64,000 nt of DNA, taken from the NCBI GenBank assembly GCA_022478985.1, contig JAKSZP010000210.1, positions 62,001-126,000 of the forward strand. The letters are read 5' to 3'. The notes beneath the pieces were generated by a model. That model worked only from the letters and a program-made list of their open reading frames with translations, was not told the origin of the DNA and did no database searches. This stretch comes from Massospora cicadina. Taxonomy: Eukaryota > Entomophthoromycota > Entomophthoromycetes > Entomophthorales > Entomophthoraceae. Both the position numbers and the translations under genes were made by a program. Below, piece after piece: positions 33,289 through 44,420 of this stretch (the first letter of the stretch is position 1; each line of letters starts with the position of its first letter).

Positions 33289-36200
33289 TTAATGCTGTCT
33301 CCTGTTACCAGCGGGAACGCCAAATAAAGTAAGAAAAGTATTGTAAGCAGAGGCTTGCACCACTATTGAGCACGTATGAAGTAAAGGGTCTGAAGTGATA
33401 ACCAAACCGGAAACCAAGATAAGACCAACTGTCATTGACAGGATGGTAGATAACCAAACAACCATGCTTGAAAGTGGTCCATAAGGTGCGACTGGTATTG
33501 GCGTACAGCTTCCTGGAGGGTGGGAGTAGAGCCTGAAATGACATCCAAGACAACCGTGTTGATAGTCCACATTGCAATTGCTATCACTAAGGCTCAGAGG
33601 GAAGGTTGTATATGGGAATTTAAGGACAAGGCAAAGACGTCCTTAGAGAGGCTGAAGAGCTGTGTTTGCTCCTGGTAAAAGAGACGTTGAACCTCAAGCC
33701 AGATCACTTTTGATGGAGGGTATCTATCCAGGTGGTGGACCAAAGTCCTATATTGGTCACACACAACACATGAGGAGTGTGATGAGTTGGATTGCTCAAC
33801 TTACGGTATACCCATTTCAAGAAGCGCTACACATGGGAACAAACATGCGACTGCAAAAGAGGGTGATGTGCGTACTTCCAGATGTCTTTATGGGTTTTAG
33901 GGAGTAGGGGTGGTCAACATGTCCAGATAATTTACTCTGGCCATGATAGGGGACCTCCTTGGTATTAAACTGTTCAGAAGGCTTGCCTTGTACTTCCTGT
34001 GTGAAGCGGGGAGTAGGGCAACCTTTCTGGATGGTCTTCCCACTGATGCAAATTCTCCACTTAGCACTCCGCATGGAGCAGAGAATTCATTTGAAGTGGG
34101 GCGACGTCCCATGTAGGCCCACAGCAGAGGTATGTGAGTCAAGATATTTTAATAGATAATGGGGGTGGGTAGGATCTCTGAGGCCCAGTGCGTGGGAAGA
34201 ATTGTAGTGGGCCATGCGTGACCAGTGTTGGGCTTAGAGTGTGGGGTTGGTCACTGCAGCGATCCAGGTGCCAATTATCTTGGCAGCATGGGTCTTAAAA
34301 TTTAGCAGGCCATACCACCACTATGGCGAAGGCCAAACATGACATCCAGGTGCACTGGCGGTGGGTGGCCTAACAAAATTCATCATTGCAGGAGCGCATA
34401 TAACGAGGTGAAGAAAGATGGGGAAAAGGAGATAGCATTGGCCACAAATCAAACTTTAGATAGGAGCATATAATTGGCCAGCACAACCCTGCCTGGGAAA
34501 AAAGTTTGGTGGGCTCTGAGGGAGGCGATGCATTTTGTGACATTGTCCAGGATATGATGCTCCATCACCGATGAGGCATACCCTCCCACCTCAAGCCACA
34601 CACCCAAATGGCGTACCAGATCAGCGGTTGGTCTTGGCATGAAAGGGAGTACAAGTGGGACAGTATGGAATGGGTGATGCAAGTGATCCCGTGAGTTAGC
34701 TGCTGAAGCAGGTAGGAAACGGAGTGCTGGTGACCAGCAGGCTTGCAATTGATCAATGAGAATGATTTTGGTTTTGGAGGCTTTAAGTGCAGCATTACTT
34801 ACCCTTGAGTAAACCTCAATAGTAGCCTCAAGCGCGCATGAATCTTGGTTGTTAGACGCCCCAACCAGACAATCATCAGCAAACGCCAACATCTTAACAG
34901 GTGCTTGGTCTTGTACAAGGTCACCAGTGAGGCGAGCATTCACCTTGTACAAAAGTGGGTCGAGGCTGAAGTTATACAAGAGTGGGCTCGAAGGGTCCCC
35001 TTGGCAAAGTCCCCTTTGAGGGTGAACTACATTAGTGAGGAAGCCAGGGCCACGCACAGCCATTGTGGAGGATTCTGTAAGCAACATCATCCAATTAATG
35101 ATCCAATGGGGGAGGTGGAACTTGTGGAGGCAGGCTTTGAGGTAATCCCAGTTGACTCTATCATAAGACTTCTGCTGGTCTAAAAGCAAGTGCCCCAGTA
35201 GCCGTGGATTGGAATACGTTGGCTACAGTGTGTATTTTGTCCCATATAGACCACTTAGGAATGAAACCGAATTGTTCAGAGGAGATTACATCAGAGGCAA
35301 ATTCTCATAGGCGGTTGGCCACAATTTTAGTAAATTATTTAGTATCAGTATTAGTAAGTAAAATGATGCGCCAGTTGTCAATTCCAGATTATCCCCTTTT
35401 TATACAGCATTATAGTGAAAGCCTCCTGGCCCACAGGAAGGAGGCGCATTTCTTACAGACACTTTTATTGAGGCATGAAACAAAGAGGAGAAATAAATAG
35501 AATATCTCTTATAGAACTCATATGGAATCCCATCTGGACCTGGTCACTTCATGTGTGGTGCACCACAAATGGCATACCATAGTTCATCCTGAGAAATAAA
35601 TTCAACTCCAGATAATGGGAAATGGTGCAGATATGTGCGCTTTTGAGAAACTTGTCAACTTCAGCTGGTTTGACTGAATTGGAGTGATAAATTCAAAGTA
35701 ATAATTTCAAACTTTGATTGCCACTTTAGCTGTAGTATCTATGACCGAGTGATTCAGCTGCCTCACCTGTGTGCAGGCCAAACTCTGTTTTAGTGCAAAG
35801 AATTTTTGGAAAACATAGAGGGAGCATATGTTGCCCACCATTATATTTTTTGCCTTATACTGCACACAAACGCAATGTTTGTGTTGTCTTACCAGTGCAT
35901 TGTGATGAGCATACACTTCTGCCTACTTATGGCCCCAAGCTGAGCTGTAGCCTGAAGCTGGGATGTTAGACTCCAGGTGTTCCACTTCTGCAAGCGTGCA
36001 CATAGTTACTACCAGTGCAGCCTGAGAGTGACGTGATGAGAGGTGGCATGCCTGTTGGATGGTGTTTGCTCTGAAGGTTGATCAGGTATTAAGTGAGTCT
36101 GCACAGAACAGTGTGGCGAACTCTGGGCGTAGTTTTATTGTCACCATGAGGAAAACCTGGGTGACATAATCTCAGCTAAATGAGGTCTGCACCACTTTGA

Positions 36201-36900
36201 CGCCTGTGCTATTAGGTGCGACAAAGAAAAGAAAATTAACACCAACCTGTGGTTGGAGAAATTGATTTTTGTCATTGTATAGTGTGAAACCTGAGACCAA
36301 AAGTTCAATGGGGCAAGAATAAGGTAAATGTGGGACATAGACCTCAGCTGACCGTTGTGCACATGGGGATGGGACATGTTGGGGAGCATCAATGCATGTT
36401 TAGGTAGGGTATCATTCATCCCCAAAGTGGCTTTTAGAACGTGAAGTTCTACATGCCCCTGCATGGGGGCAGGTGCAGAAGGCCAGTGGTCGGTGGCTTG
36501 GTTGGCCCAGCAGTTCATGTCACCCACCACAAATGGGTCAGGGGGAAGAGGGAGGGAATTAATGGCCAAGAATTCCCAGTGAGCCTTCGCACATGTCAGG
36601 GCATAAATATTAACAATAGCGTGCACTTCATCACTCCACAAAAAGTACACTACAAGCACATAACCATTGAGGTACAAATTTTTAGAAATTAATTTAAAAT
36701 TATGGGTCACATGTATAAGTACCCCTCAGTGCGGTGACCAAAAAGAAAGGGAGAGGAGGAGCATGGTTGACCTTGTTTCCTCAGCACTGTGTGGACAGTG
36801 GGGTTTCTGAATGGCCATGATGTCTGCAGGTAAATTATTTTAAAAATCTCAGTTTCCTAGCCCAGGATGGTGAGGCCTTGAATCCAGCGATGTTCAACAT
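33289..36900 (-). pseudogene. LINE ORF2, copy 3: endonuclease, reverse transcriptase
   Basis: Endonuclease fragments: 36710-36141 contains FVVGDMNCWANQATDHW and FSNHRLV. The RT fragment at 35189-34449 (246 codons) has LLDQQKSYDRVNWDY, GLCQGDPSSPLLYNFSLDPL and the catalytic AFADDC near 34880. Upstream RT motifs near 35300-35560 are frame-shifted. The C-terminal Cys motif lies near 33760. It matches copy 2 throughout. Confidence 0.82.
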
Positions 36901-36928
36901 CCCTATTGTGAAGACTCCCCCTTGCACC

Positions 36929-38300
36929 TTAGATGCTAGGGGAAGGGCCTCCTTGCCCTTCAGCCATCTCTTTTTCAGCATGTTTCTCTTTGGCACTGCG
37001 GGTGCACTGTGTTATGGGGTAATTGTCTGTATGGGTTACTTTCACCGTAGATTTATTATTGGGTTTTGCTTTCAATGATTTTGTCATTTTGTTATGACAC
37101 TTCAATTTGTTGTGCTCCTGAAGTGCATCAATGAAGGTCAACAAAAGCTTGGGAGGCTAGTAGATGGTATAATCCGTTTTGATCAAGGCTTTGTAATATT
37201 GCATGGGTAAAGTTGACTCACCATCAGGTCATCAGGTTGGTTGGTCCAATCTTATTGGTAAATGGATTCTGAGCCAATTCAACAGTTAATGACTTTATGT
37301 CATCCTGGGTCTGGGCAGGTGGGATCACAGAAGCAGCTGCGACAGCTGCCTTAACTGCTGCTCTATGGACCTGCTTGGCCTTCTTGTGTTCTTGTGGGGA
37401 CACAGCTTTGTTCTGAATGTAACGCCCCTGCATGCCTCATGGAAAAGCGGCATCAGTGTCAATAGCCAGTTCATAATGGGTATCTGCACTGCCCATTGCA
37501 TCAGTTAGGGTTTCGTTTTGTGTGATGTCCTCCTTGGCGGGGCATGTGTGGGCCTTGTGTCCAATTGTGCAACAAAAGGTGCAGATAGGGGGAGTGCTAT
37601 CCACTGTGATGCGGAAAGGGAAGAATTTCTGCCTTTTGACAAACACAACTGCAGTGTGGGGTATTTGGATCAAATCTTCCCTTATGGCTGCAGATGGGGT
37701 GATCAGAGCAATCACTTTGCCCATGAACAAATTCAACATAAGTGTAAAGTTTGCATTTTGAAGGAGCGAAGTTCCCCATATGTCTTAAGCCTAGCCATGA
37801 GGTGGTGCTCCAGCACTGTATGCTTAATTTTTGTGGGGAGAAAGTTGAACGTAACAAAAACTTGGTTTGACTTGGTTCACCAAGTGTGCTTCATCTCGAC
37901 GCACATTGACCATATGGGAGGTCTACCACTGCACGCACCTGTTCAACTTTGTCTGCTGCTTGTTTATTTTCAAACCCAAGATTAACCAACTATGGATCAT
38001 GGAGTGCAGTGCTACATATGATGCGGCCAGGAAATGGTTGTGCACATCTCCACAGAACTTTTTCCAATGCGCCATTTGATTGATACCAGCAAAACTCAAA
38101 CCCCATGCTCCACTGATGACAGAGTGTGGGAATGAAGAGTATTGATGAACTAGTTGCATTTTTCTTTCCAGGCTAAAATCTCTGTGGAAATATTCACTGC
38201 AGATTTTTATTTTTATCTAGGCTGCCAGTGTCACTGGGGTTTTACAAACTCTGGATGGTGTGGAGCCTGATCCTGTGCCCTTTACTTTGCTAGCCCAACT
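36929..38300 (-). pseudogene. LINE ORF1, copy 3
   Basis: A CCHC knuckle, CTFCCTIGHKAHTC, near 37545-37585 is preceded by the same fold as in copy 2 (FMGKVIALITPSA near 37710). N-terminal pieces (38159-37923) match 29239-28811. Stops separate the pieces. Confidence 0.75.
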
Positions 38301-38611
38301 GCTACCCTACATTAGATGCACACTAATCTCCTTGAAGAGATTATCAAACTTACCCAGTCTTGAATCAAATTTGTTGCAATTAGTGATTGCAACATGAGGA
38401 AAAGTTCTTAAGACAATCATTTTTAAGTTTATATAAAAATCCTTTTATGCTAGCTTAAGGTTACTCTTAGATATCCTGGTCTAATTATATTATAATAATT
38501 GAGGGTAGATTACCTCAATTGATTAAGGATGTAAGGTAATAAATTCATAAATTGAGGGTATGCACAATGCACTATAGTTTTAAAGTCCATGTTTCCCCAA
38601 AAGTGTATAGG

Positions 38612-38929
38612 AAGACCCTCAATGTAATTTTAAATTTTATTTGAGGTGGGCCAACCTGGGGATGATACTGCACCAATTAAGGGGAAATAAAATGAATGGG
38701 AAAGGAGGATAAAATCTGGAAAACCTCCATGTGTGGCATATGACAGGCCAGGAACTACATGGACTGCATTTTCTATTTGTTATCTTGGTTTGGGGCATTG
38801 GTGCACAGCGCCAACACAGTCATAGTCATTCCCTACCCAAAGTTCCTGTACCAGAATTGAACTTGGGAGGCAGTGGTAGAGGGTCCATATTATACCACTA
38901 GGTTATCCTCCATAAGACCCTCAATGTAA
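38612..38929 (-). mobile_element. tRNA-derived SINE
   Basis: A 286-base body (38628-38913) between exact 16-bp repeats AAGACCCTCAATGTAA (38612-38627 and 38914-38929). The minus-strand head has an A box, TAACCTAGTGG (38895-38905), and a B box, AGTTCAATTCT (38853-38863), in tRNA-like spacing, so Pol III transcription is inferred. The 3' end reads CATCCCCAGGTTGGCCCACC then TCAAATAAAATTTAAAA, very like the LINE 3' end. It sits in the broken 5' LTR of gypsy D; the intact LTR at 22245-23098 shows the empty site near 22860. Confidence 0.85.
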
Positions 38930-39164
38930 CTATGAAATAAGCATATTCCAAAAAACGCATGATGACAAAAAAACAAATTTACAAATTTTAATTAGATCAA
39001 ATAATGTTTCATTAGTATTTAATTGAATTGAATCAAATAAAATAAAATGAATAAAAAGCAATTAAAATTGAACTAAATCAAATCTGAATTACTAAAAAAT
39101 TAGGACAGTGGACGCTCAGTATATAAGAACTGAGAAATTGTTTAGGATAAATTCTGACACAGAA

Positions 39165-39900
39165 AGAGTCTTGACCAAGGTTCATTCCCAAGCTTCCTCC
39201 CATTTTTCAGCCAAACCTCATATGTACGCTGATTCCCCAATCCAGTACAATCAGAATCCCAGAGCCTTATTGGCTGAGCTTTCTGAATCAGGAGATCTTT
39301 ATAAATCATCCACATTTACCCTGGATTAGTTTTTACAACCAATTATCATAACCAGTTTCCCCATCAGTTTTACTTATGATAAACAAATTCAACTTTATTC
39401 ACACTTATCATCAGCTTGCTATTGAAGCAGATGCCTCATCTGGCTGCCATCCTCTCCTCAAAGCTTTTATTAAGTCAGTGGTAATTCTTTCTAAAGGTGT
39501 TTCTCCCCCCTCTTTCTCAAACTACCTTTCTATGGCAGGTAAACGGAACCTTCTAAAATTTCATAAGAATGTTCATGACTCAAATTTGCATGTCATGGGT
39601 GTGGTGAAGAACCTCATGGCCAAAATTACCTGCAGCAATATTACCACCTTCATTTAAGCTCCCTGAAGCACGTCTCCAGGCAGAGCATGATTTAGCAATT
39701 TTCTTTGGCGCCTATCTTGCAGTACACAGATTCTAACCTGGCACCCCTTGGGGATATTGACCCCATACAGCAGATGCCATCACCCATTTGCTTTCCACCT
39801 AGTCCCATAACTTGCTTTATACCGCAAAGCTGAAAAAATTCCACATGATCTCCTCTTTCCCTCCACCATGATTGTCTAGTGATTCACTGTTGCCCACCTG
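39165..39900 (+). pseudogene. Family E gag-like protein, copy 3, C-terminal part
   Basis: It continues the frame cut at 22244. Near 39180-39300 it reads a segment with NQNPRALLAELSESGD, matching copy 2 (NQNPWELLTKIDESGN). Near 39675 it reads RLQAEHDLAIFFGAYLA, matching AEHQVAEFVEAIYQA of copy 2. Stops and shifts occur between. Confidence 0.6.
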
Positions 39901-40039
39901 GTTGTTTTGTTCCATTTGATTTTAGTGCCGTTTTTCCTGTTTGAGCAGTTTGGCCCATTTTATTTTTTATTCATTTTCTTCTTGGCGCTTTCCACTCCCT
40001 GGTCAGCATACATCAAATAGAAAAACAATTTTAGTAGTG

Positions 40040-41242
40040 TTTTTACCATAAAAAAGAGGCTTAACAATTAAAAAACTAGTCATATTATGATAGTAAGAAA
40101 GACTTTTATATGTAATTATTCTCAATTATGATATAACGTCTACATCTGCTTAGTTTTCATAGTTCCTATACCACACAGATATAGAATTGTTTTTGGATTA
40201 GTAGTCATATCTATTTAAATAATAGTATAGTTAGGATAGGAGAGACCAAGAAAAAACTGGGCTGTTTGGGTTGGTGCATGGCCACTCCCAACAGTGGCTC
40301 AATACTACAGGGTAGTACTTTACCTTTTAGAGCAAAGTTGGAGGAAGTGGAAGAGGATCTAAGAGGTTTATGGGAGGTTGAAAGTGAGGATGGGTTGCTC
40401 TAAAGTCATTTGTGCTGTTATATGTTAAGTTGAACCAAAAGTTCCGCCATAGTCTCTCTTCAAATCACAGATAGTCAAGGTGTTATTTAATGAGTTTAAC
40501 ATTAATAAAAATGTGTTAAACTTTAATATTGTTGGACATCTAGAGGTATGACTAGCTGTTATGAGCTCTGGTTCATAATTGGTTAAATGTTATTATACAT
40601 TTCTCATCTAAATATTTGTAATAATTGTTTTATTCAGAGTAATGATTTTAATCCTCATATTTTGCTGAATAGCACCTCAAGATGTGGGGGTTACTTTAAG
40701 CCTCCAGAAAAATAAGCAACCTGACCCAGAAGTCCACCCTCACTTCATCTTGAATTTGGTACCATTTTCTAAGGAAAAACAAACCCTTTTTATAGACCTG
40801 AAGGGTGTTCAAGGGAATAAATTATTTTATCAACCAATCATTATATAGAAAGACAGTGATAGCCAAACTGAAAATAGGTTAAGATAACCAATTGGAGTGA
40901 TTACATTAAAATGCTGCCTCATTGTTACTTTGCCCAGCTATCAATTTAACATTTAAAAATCAAGGCCTACTGAGGTGAAAAACTGGTTGAAAGCGATATT
41001 AGGCAAAATCATTATTTAGCCAAATTGAAATACCCTCTTCATAACCTGAATTTCTCAATTCTCATTATTGGCCTTGGAGTAGCATAAATACTAAGAGGCA
41101 ATAATTTAATAGGGTTTTTTATAATCCCTATTTTTTATATTGATAATATATTTTAAAATTAAAGTCTATTTGTGGTTTAAAAAACCCTATCAAATTTTAA
41201 ACAGCTTTTTAGAAATTTTATTACTCCTGCAACTGCTTCTTT
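40040..41242. other. AT-rich DNA, no recognised gene
   Basis: I found no domain, repeat border or RNA gene. A short plus-strand open stretch starts near 41182 and continues past 41242, but it is antisense to the retroposon tail at 41243 and is probably chance. Confidence 0.4.
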
Positions 41243-41300
41243 TTTTATCACTAAAGGTGCCCATCCAAAAGGGGGAGCCGCCACGCATCCTCATGCAATT
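41243..41300 (-). repeat. 3' end of a further E-like retroposon
   Basis: The minus strand reads GTGGCGGCTCCCCCTTTT, TGGGCACC, then TGATAAAAAAAG. The 3' end of family E copy 1 (13268-13313) reads GTGGCGGCTCCCCCTTTT, TGGGCACC, then TGCTAAAAAAA. Such a match at an A-tailed end marks another retroposon of this subfamily in minus orientation. The body upstream (to about 42160) is diverged and I cannot align its protein. Confidence 0.5.
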
Positions 41301-42527
41301 GCCTCATTGTTTAAACCCTTGTCCAAGAACCAGAGGGTACCTAATATAGCCATAACTCCACCAAATATTAATAAAGCGGAAATAGGTTTAATTAAACTAA
41401 TAAAACTATAACCCATCACTAAAACTTAGCAGAGTGCTAGGTTTTAGTTTGGGCTGGGGTAGAGAGATAATACTAAGCTGAACCTTGGGCTCAGATGCTG
41501 ATTCCAAATTTTGATAATATGGAAATCACTGCTTCAATTAGTTCTTCATAGTTGCACCATCGGCTGAGATTCCTAAACCACTTTTGGGTTGATTACAAAA
41601 GCTTTAAAAATCCAATTCACTTCTCCAATTTTGGATTTGGTTGATGATTTTAACCCTACTTTTAGACCTTTTTTCGCTCAACCTTTTCCCTGAAGTTTGC
41701 TCATTACCTAAATACTATCAGCTGGAGAAGCCTCAGGTGTCAAATTTTTATATTTTTGATGACTCCTGGTTGAGTAAACTGTTGGAGAGGGGGAATGGGG
41801 ACCTTGGTGTGGGATTTTCTAAAGGTATGCAAGCTTGTACAAAGTTGGCTGATCTCTAATGTAAACCTCTGGTGACTCTGAGACTGTGATGGGTTGGGTT
41901 GTGAAATGGGTTGAGAAAGGCACATGGCATGTGGGGTGGGGCAGCAGCTACCCATCTCTTTTAAGATATACCCTAGGTCAGAAATCTGGGTGAGAGGTAG
42001 GGCCTTGGGTTTTGAGCCTTTTAGACCTAAAATAGTGCATGCCCCTGTCCAACTTAATGGCAGGAGCTGCAGGCCTTACAAGTATAATGATATACTTTTG
42101 CTTGTAAAGACTAAGGAGATCTTAGAGATTGGCAAAAGTTTAGGCAAGTCATGTTAAGAAAACTTAAATTTAGTCATAATATTGAAAACAAACCAAATAA
42201 TTTAGTGTCTTTAAGATAGACTTATTAGCTTGTTTGATGATTTTTGTAATATATTATTTTTTTGAAAGTTATATCTTTAGACTGAAATAGAAACAACCAA
42301 TTATAGAGGTAAAAACCTTAAACTGAATTTTATATATATAAAAAGTTAATCTTTAAAGTGATTTTATAATGAGTATCTATTATCCAAGAAATGTGTGTAA
42401 CACCAAATTTAAGTTTGTAACTTTTGTAGTTTGAAAGATATGGTTATCTAACACTTAATGAGTGAATGGGATTTGGATTATCTATAAAGATTTGAAGTTT
42501 TCAAAAAAAACCCAGTGGGGTGAATTC
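41301..42527. other. Possible body of the E-like retroposon, then AT-rich DNA
   Basis: 41640-42160 is less AT-rich than its surroundings and has short open frames on both strands, none recognised. 42160-42527 is AT-rich and non-coding. If the tail at 41243 belongs to a full 1.9-kb element, its 5' end would fall inside the C LTR that starts at 42528. Confidence 0.3.
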
Positions 42528-43282
42528 TGGTGTTTTTAATAGGAATCCAGCCTGTTTGTGCTTGCTAGTGCTTACACTGCTGGACCCCACAAAGGTTTAA
42601 TAAAATTCTAATAAATAATCACTACTAAAAAACTTGGGTTTAAAGTTTTAATATTAGTAGTGAGGGGTAAGATAAAAAAACAATCCCCTTGATATTTGGC
42701 CATTCAGTATATAAAGTATTTCTAGGGTTGAAGGAAACTTGAGGATATGTTTGGAATAGCTTAGCCTAGTCCAAATTAGGAAATATGAGGGAATAGCATA
42801 TTTGAACTCAGGATACTTGCTTCATATTAGCATAACAATGGAAGGGGATTTATAATTGGTCAAAACGTACCCATGAGATAACTATTTATAAACTTCAGCC
42901 AATCCCCATTTGAGAAATTTATTTTACCTTGGGAGACCCCCACCAAGCCTATAAAAGGGGGTCCCCACATAGGTGCTTTGAAAGACTTTTTGTGATTGGG
43001 GGAGTGCCTTCCAATGGGCACCCCAAGGTCTGTTACATGGTCAGAGTAATCTGACCATTTGATTTTAGGTTTATTGCCCATGCAGGATTTGAAATGGTGT
43101 TACCCCAATTTGCAGGGTTCCACCAAGAATTGACCAGGGTCTTTTGGTCAAGTATTTTGCTAGACGTATCAAAATCACATTTATATTCATCAGAAACTCA
43201 TAAATGACTTATTTTTCCCATTTCAGCTGTATTTGACCTTATACATTCTTCCTCTGCAGCTGATAGGGAAAATTGTCTGACA
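42528..43282 (-). repeat. 3' LTR of gypsy C copy 2
   Basis: About 755 bases. On the minus strand it begins TGTCAGACAATTTTCCC after the G-rich polypurine-like CTTGAGGGGGGTGA (43283-43296). It aligns with both LTRs of copy 1. The lower-coordinate edge is approximate. A TATA-like CTTTTATAGG lies near 42950 on the minus strand. Confidence 0.75.
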
Positions 43283-43285
43283 TCA

Positions 43286-44420
43286 CCCCCCTCAAGAAAG
43301 TTAGGGAGAGAATAAGGTCAGAGTAAATGGCCATGTACGCAATTGATGGTAATATCAGTAGCTAAAGATTTGATTTAATACTCATTTACTCTTTTGTAAG
43401 TGATGTTGAAGGGACCCTCCCATATTGATCCAAGCTTACCGCATCTAGGCGTGATGCAGTTATGATAGTATAGTACCATATCAGATACTTGGAATGTAGG
43501 CAGGGGAATTCAGAGCTCATTTGCAGCCTGCCCTTCTTTAGTCACTGCTTTGGCTAAATTATTCATAGCCTCAGATTGGAGTTGTATGATGCACTGAGCT
43601 AATTCAAGCATAACTCTCTCAGTTCCTCAACTCTAGAGAATAATACATCTTTAACTAAAAGAGCAGGTATTCTTGGTTCCCGCCCATAAAAGACACAGAA
43701 TGGGGCCATTTTCAAGATCCAATAATAACTGATCTGGTAAGTAATAAGGGCACTGGGTAATAATGATCCCAGTGAAGTGGATCGGAAGAGGCCATTTTGC
43801 ATAGGATGGATACCAAGATTCCATTGGCTCTCTCCACAGTCCCATTGGTAGATGTATTGTATGGAGCTAAAAAAGTTTTTGAGCCCCCATGGAGGTGGCC
43901 AGGATTTTTACTATTCTGGAGGTGAAGTTTTTTCATTATTGCAGAGTATTACTTGAGGACAGCTATGTTGAGAGAAAATATTCTGATGTAAGAAGGCGGC
44001 TGTGGCCTTGGCTGTTTGATCAAGGAGGGCCATGGCTTCCACCCACTTAGTGAAATGGTCAATGGCTACCAGGATAAATTGGTTGCCACTAGTAGTCTGT
44101 GGGAGAGGACCTACTACATCTAGACTAATGGTGTGGAAAGGTTGTTGAAGGGTGGTTGGTTGATACTGATATCTAGTCTTGAATTAGATAGCTTCTTACA
44201 AGTAAGGCAGGCTTCCAAGACATCAACGATAGATTCCACCATTTCATCCCAATAAAACCAATCCTTAATCCACTCATGAGTTTTTTGGCTCCTCCATGAT
44301 CTAGAGTGGAGTGAGCTTCTAGGATAGCAGGTACACATTCTGAGGGCCAAAGGTAAGGCAGCCATTTTGTCCCCACCTGCTTATAAAACTTCCCGCTCTC
44401 CACTTTGGTGTTATAGGAGT
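43286..44420 (-). pseudogene. Integrase, gypsy C copy 2
   Basis: The zinc-binding region at 44403-44120 (KQVGTKWLPYLWPSECVPAI) is the counterpart of copy 1 at 15480. The catalytic Glu region reads TNGTVERANGILVSILCKM near 43800-43850. The C-terminus at 43400-43440 has GPFNITYKRVNEY, then VHGHLL and the LTR, showing the uninterrupted form of the site that carries F3 in copy 1. Frame breaks throughout. Confidence 0.75.

Larger units (their letters stand above)
33173..38417 (-). mobile_element. L1-like LINE, copy 3, full length
   Basis: The body (33181-38409, 5229 bases) lies in the 5' LTR of gypsy D between TAAGACAA (33173-33180) and TAAGACAA (38410-38417). The minus-strand 3' end reads GGCCTGCCTTCCCCAAATAAAA plus an A/T-rich tail. 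The 5' end keeps a perfect hairpin, GTTGCAA-loop-TTGCAAC (38373-38393). Both ORFs are broken. Confidence 0.87.
32768..39159 (-). repeat. 5' LTR of gypsy D, broken by LINE copy 3 and a SINE
   Basis: LTR pieces are 32768-33180, 38418-38627 and 38930-39159. Joined in order they match 22245-23098 from end to end. LINE copy 3 occupies 33181-38409 and the SINE 38628-38913, each with its own target duplication, so these came later than D. Confidence 0.8.
22240..39164 (-). mobile_element. Ty3/gypsy chromovirus D (carries two LINEs and a SINE)
   Basis: LTRs at 22245-23098 and 32768-39159 begin TGTCAG and end CTTACA on the minus strand. The flanking five bases are CAGGA and CAGAA, a target duplication with one change. 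Internal order on the minus strand: gag with a knuckle-like motif, protease, reverse transcriptase (YLDD kept), RNase H, integrase and a chromodomain next to the 3' LTR. LINE copy 2 splits the integrase; LINE copy 3 and a SINE split the 5' LTR. Without them it is about 6.2 kb. D itself sits in family E copy 3. Confidence 0.85.
21196..40039 (+). mobile_element. Family E, copy 3, split by gypsy D
   Basis: Left part 21211-22244 and right part 39165-40024 add up to 1894 bases once element D and its target duplication are removed, nearly the same as copy 1 (1893). The probable target duplication is 15 bases with three mismatches (21196-21210 and 40025-40039). The 3' end reads ACTCCCTGGTCAGCATACATC then AAATAGAAAA, like the LINE-type tail of copy 2. 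Coding similarity runs on from left part to right part (NQNPRALLAELSESGD near 39255 against NQNPWELLTKIDESGN in copy 2). Confidence 0.72.

Noticed and set aside
37518..37985. 155-codon plus-strand protein
   Set aside because: It lies opposite LINE ORF1 copy 3, which has the CCHC knuckle at this place.
41641..42157. A host gene exon on the plus strand
   Set aside because: Several stops, no domain, and frames on both strands are equally open.
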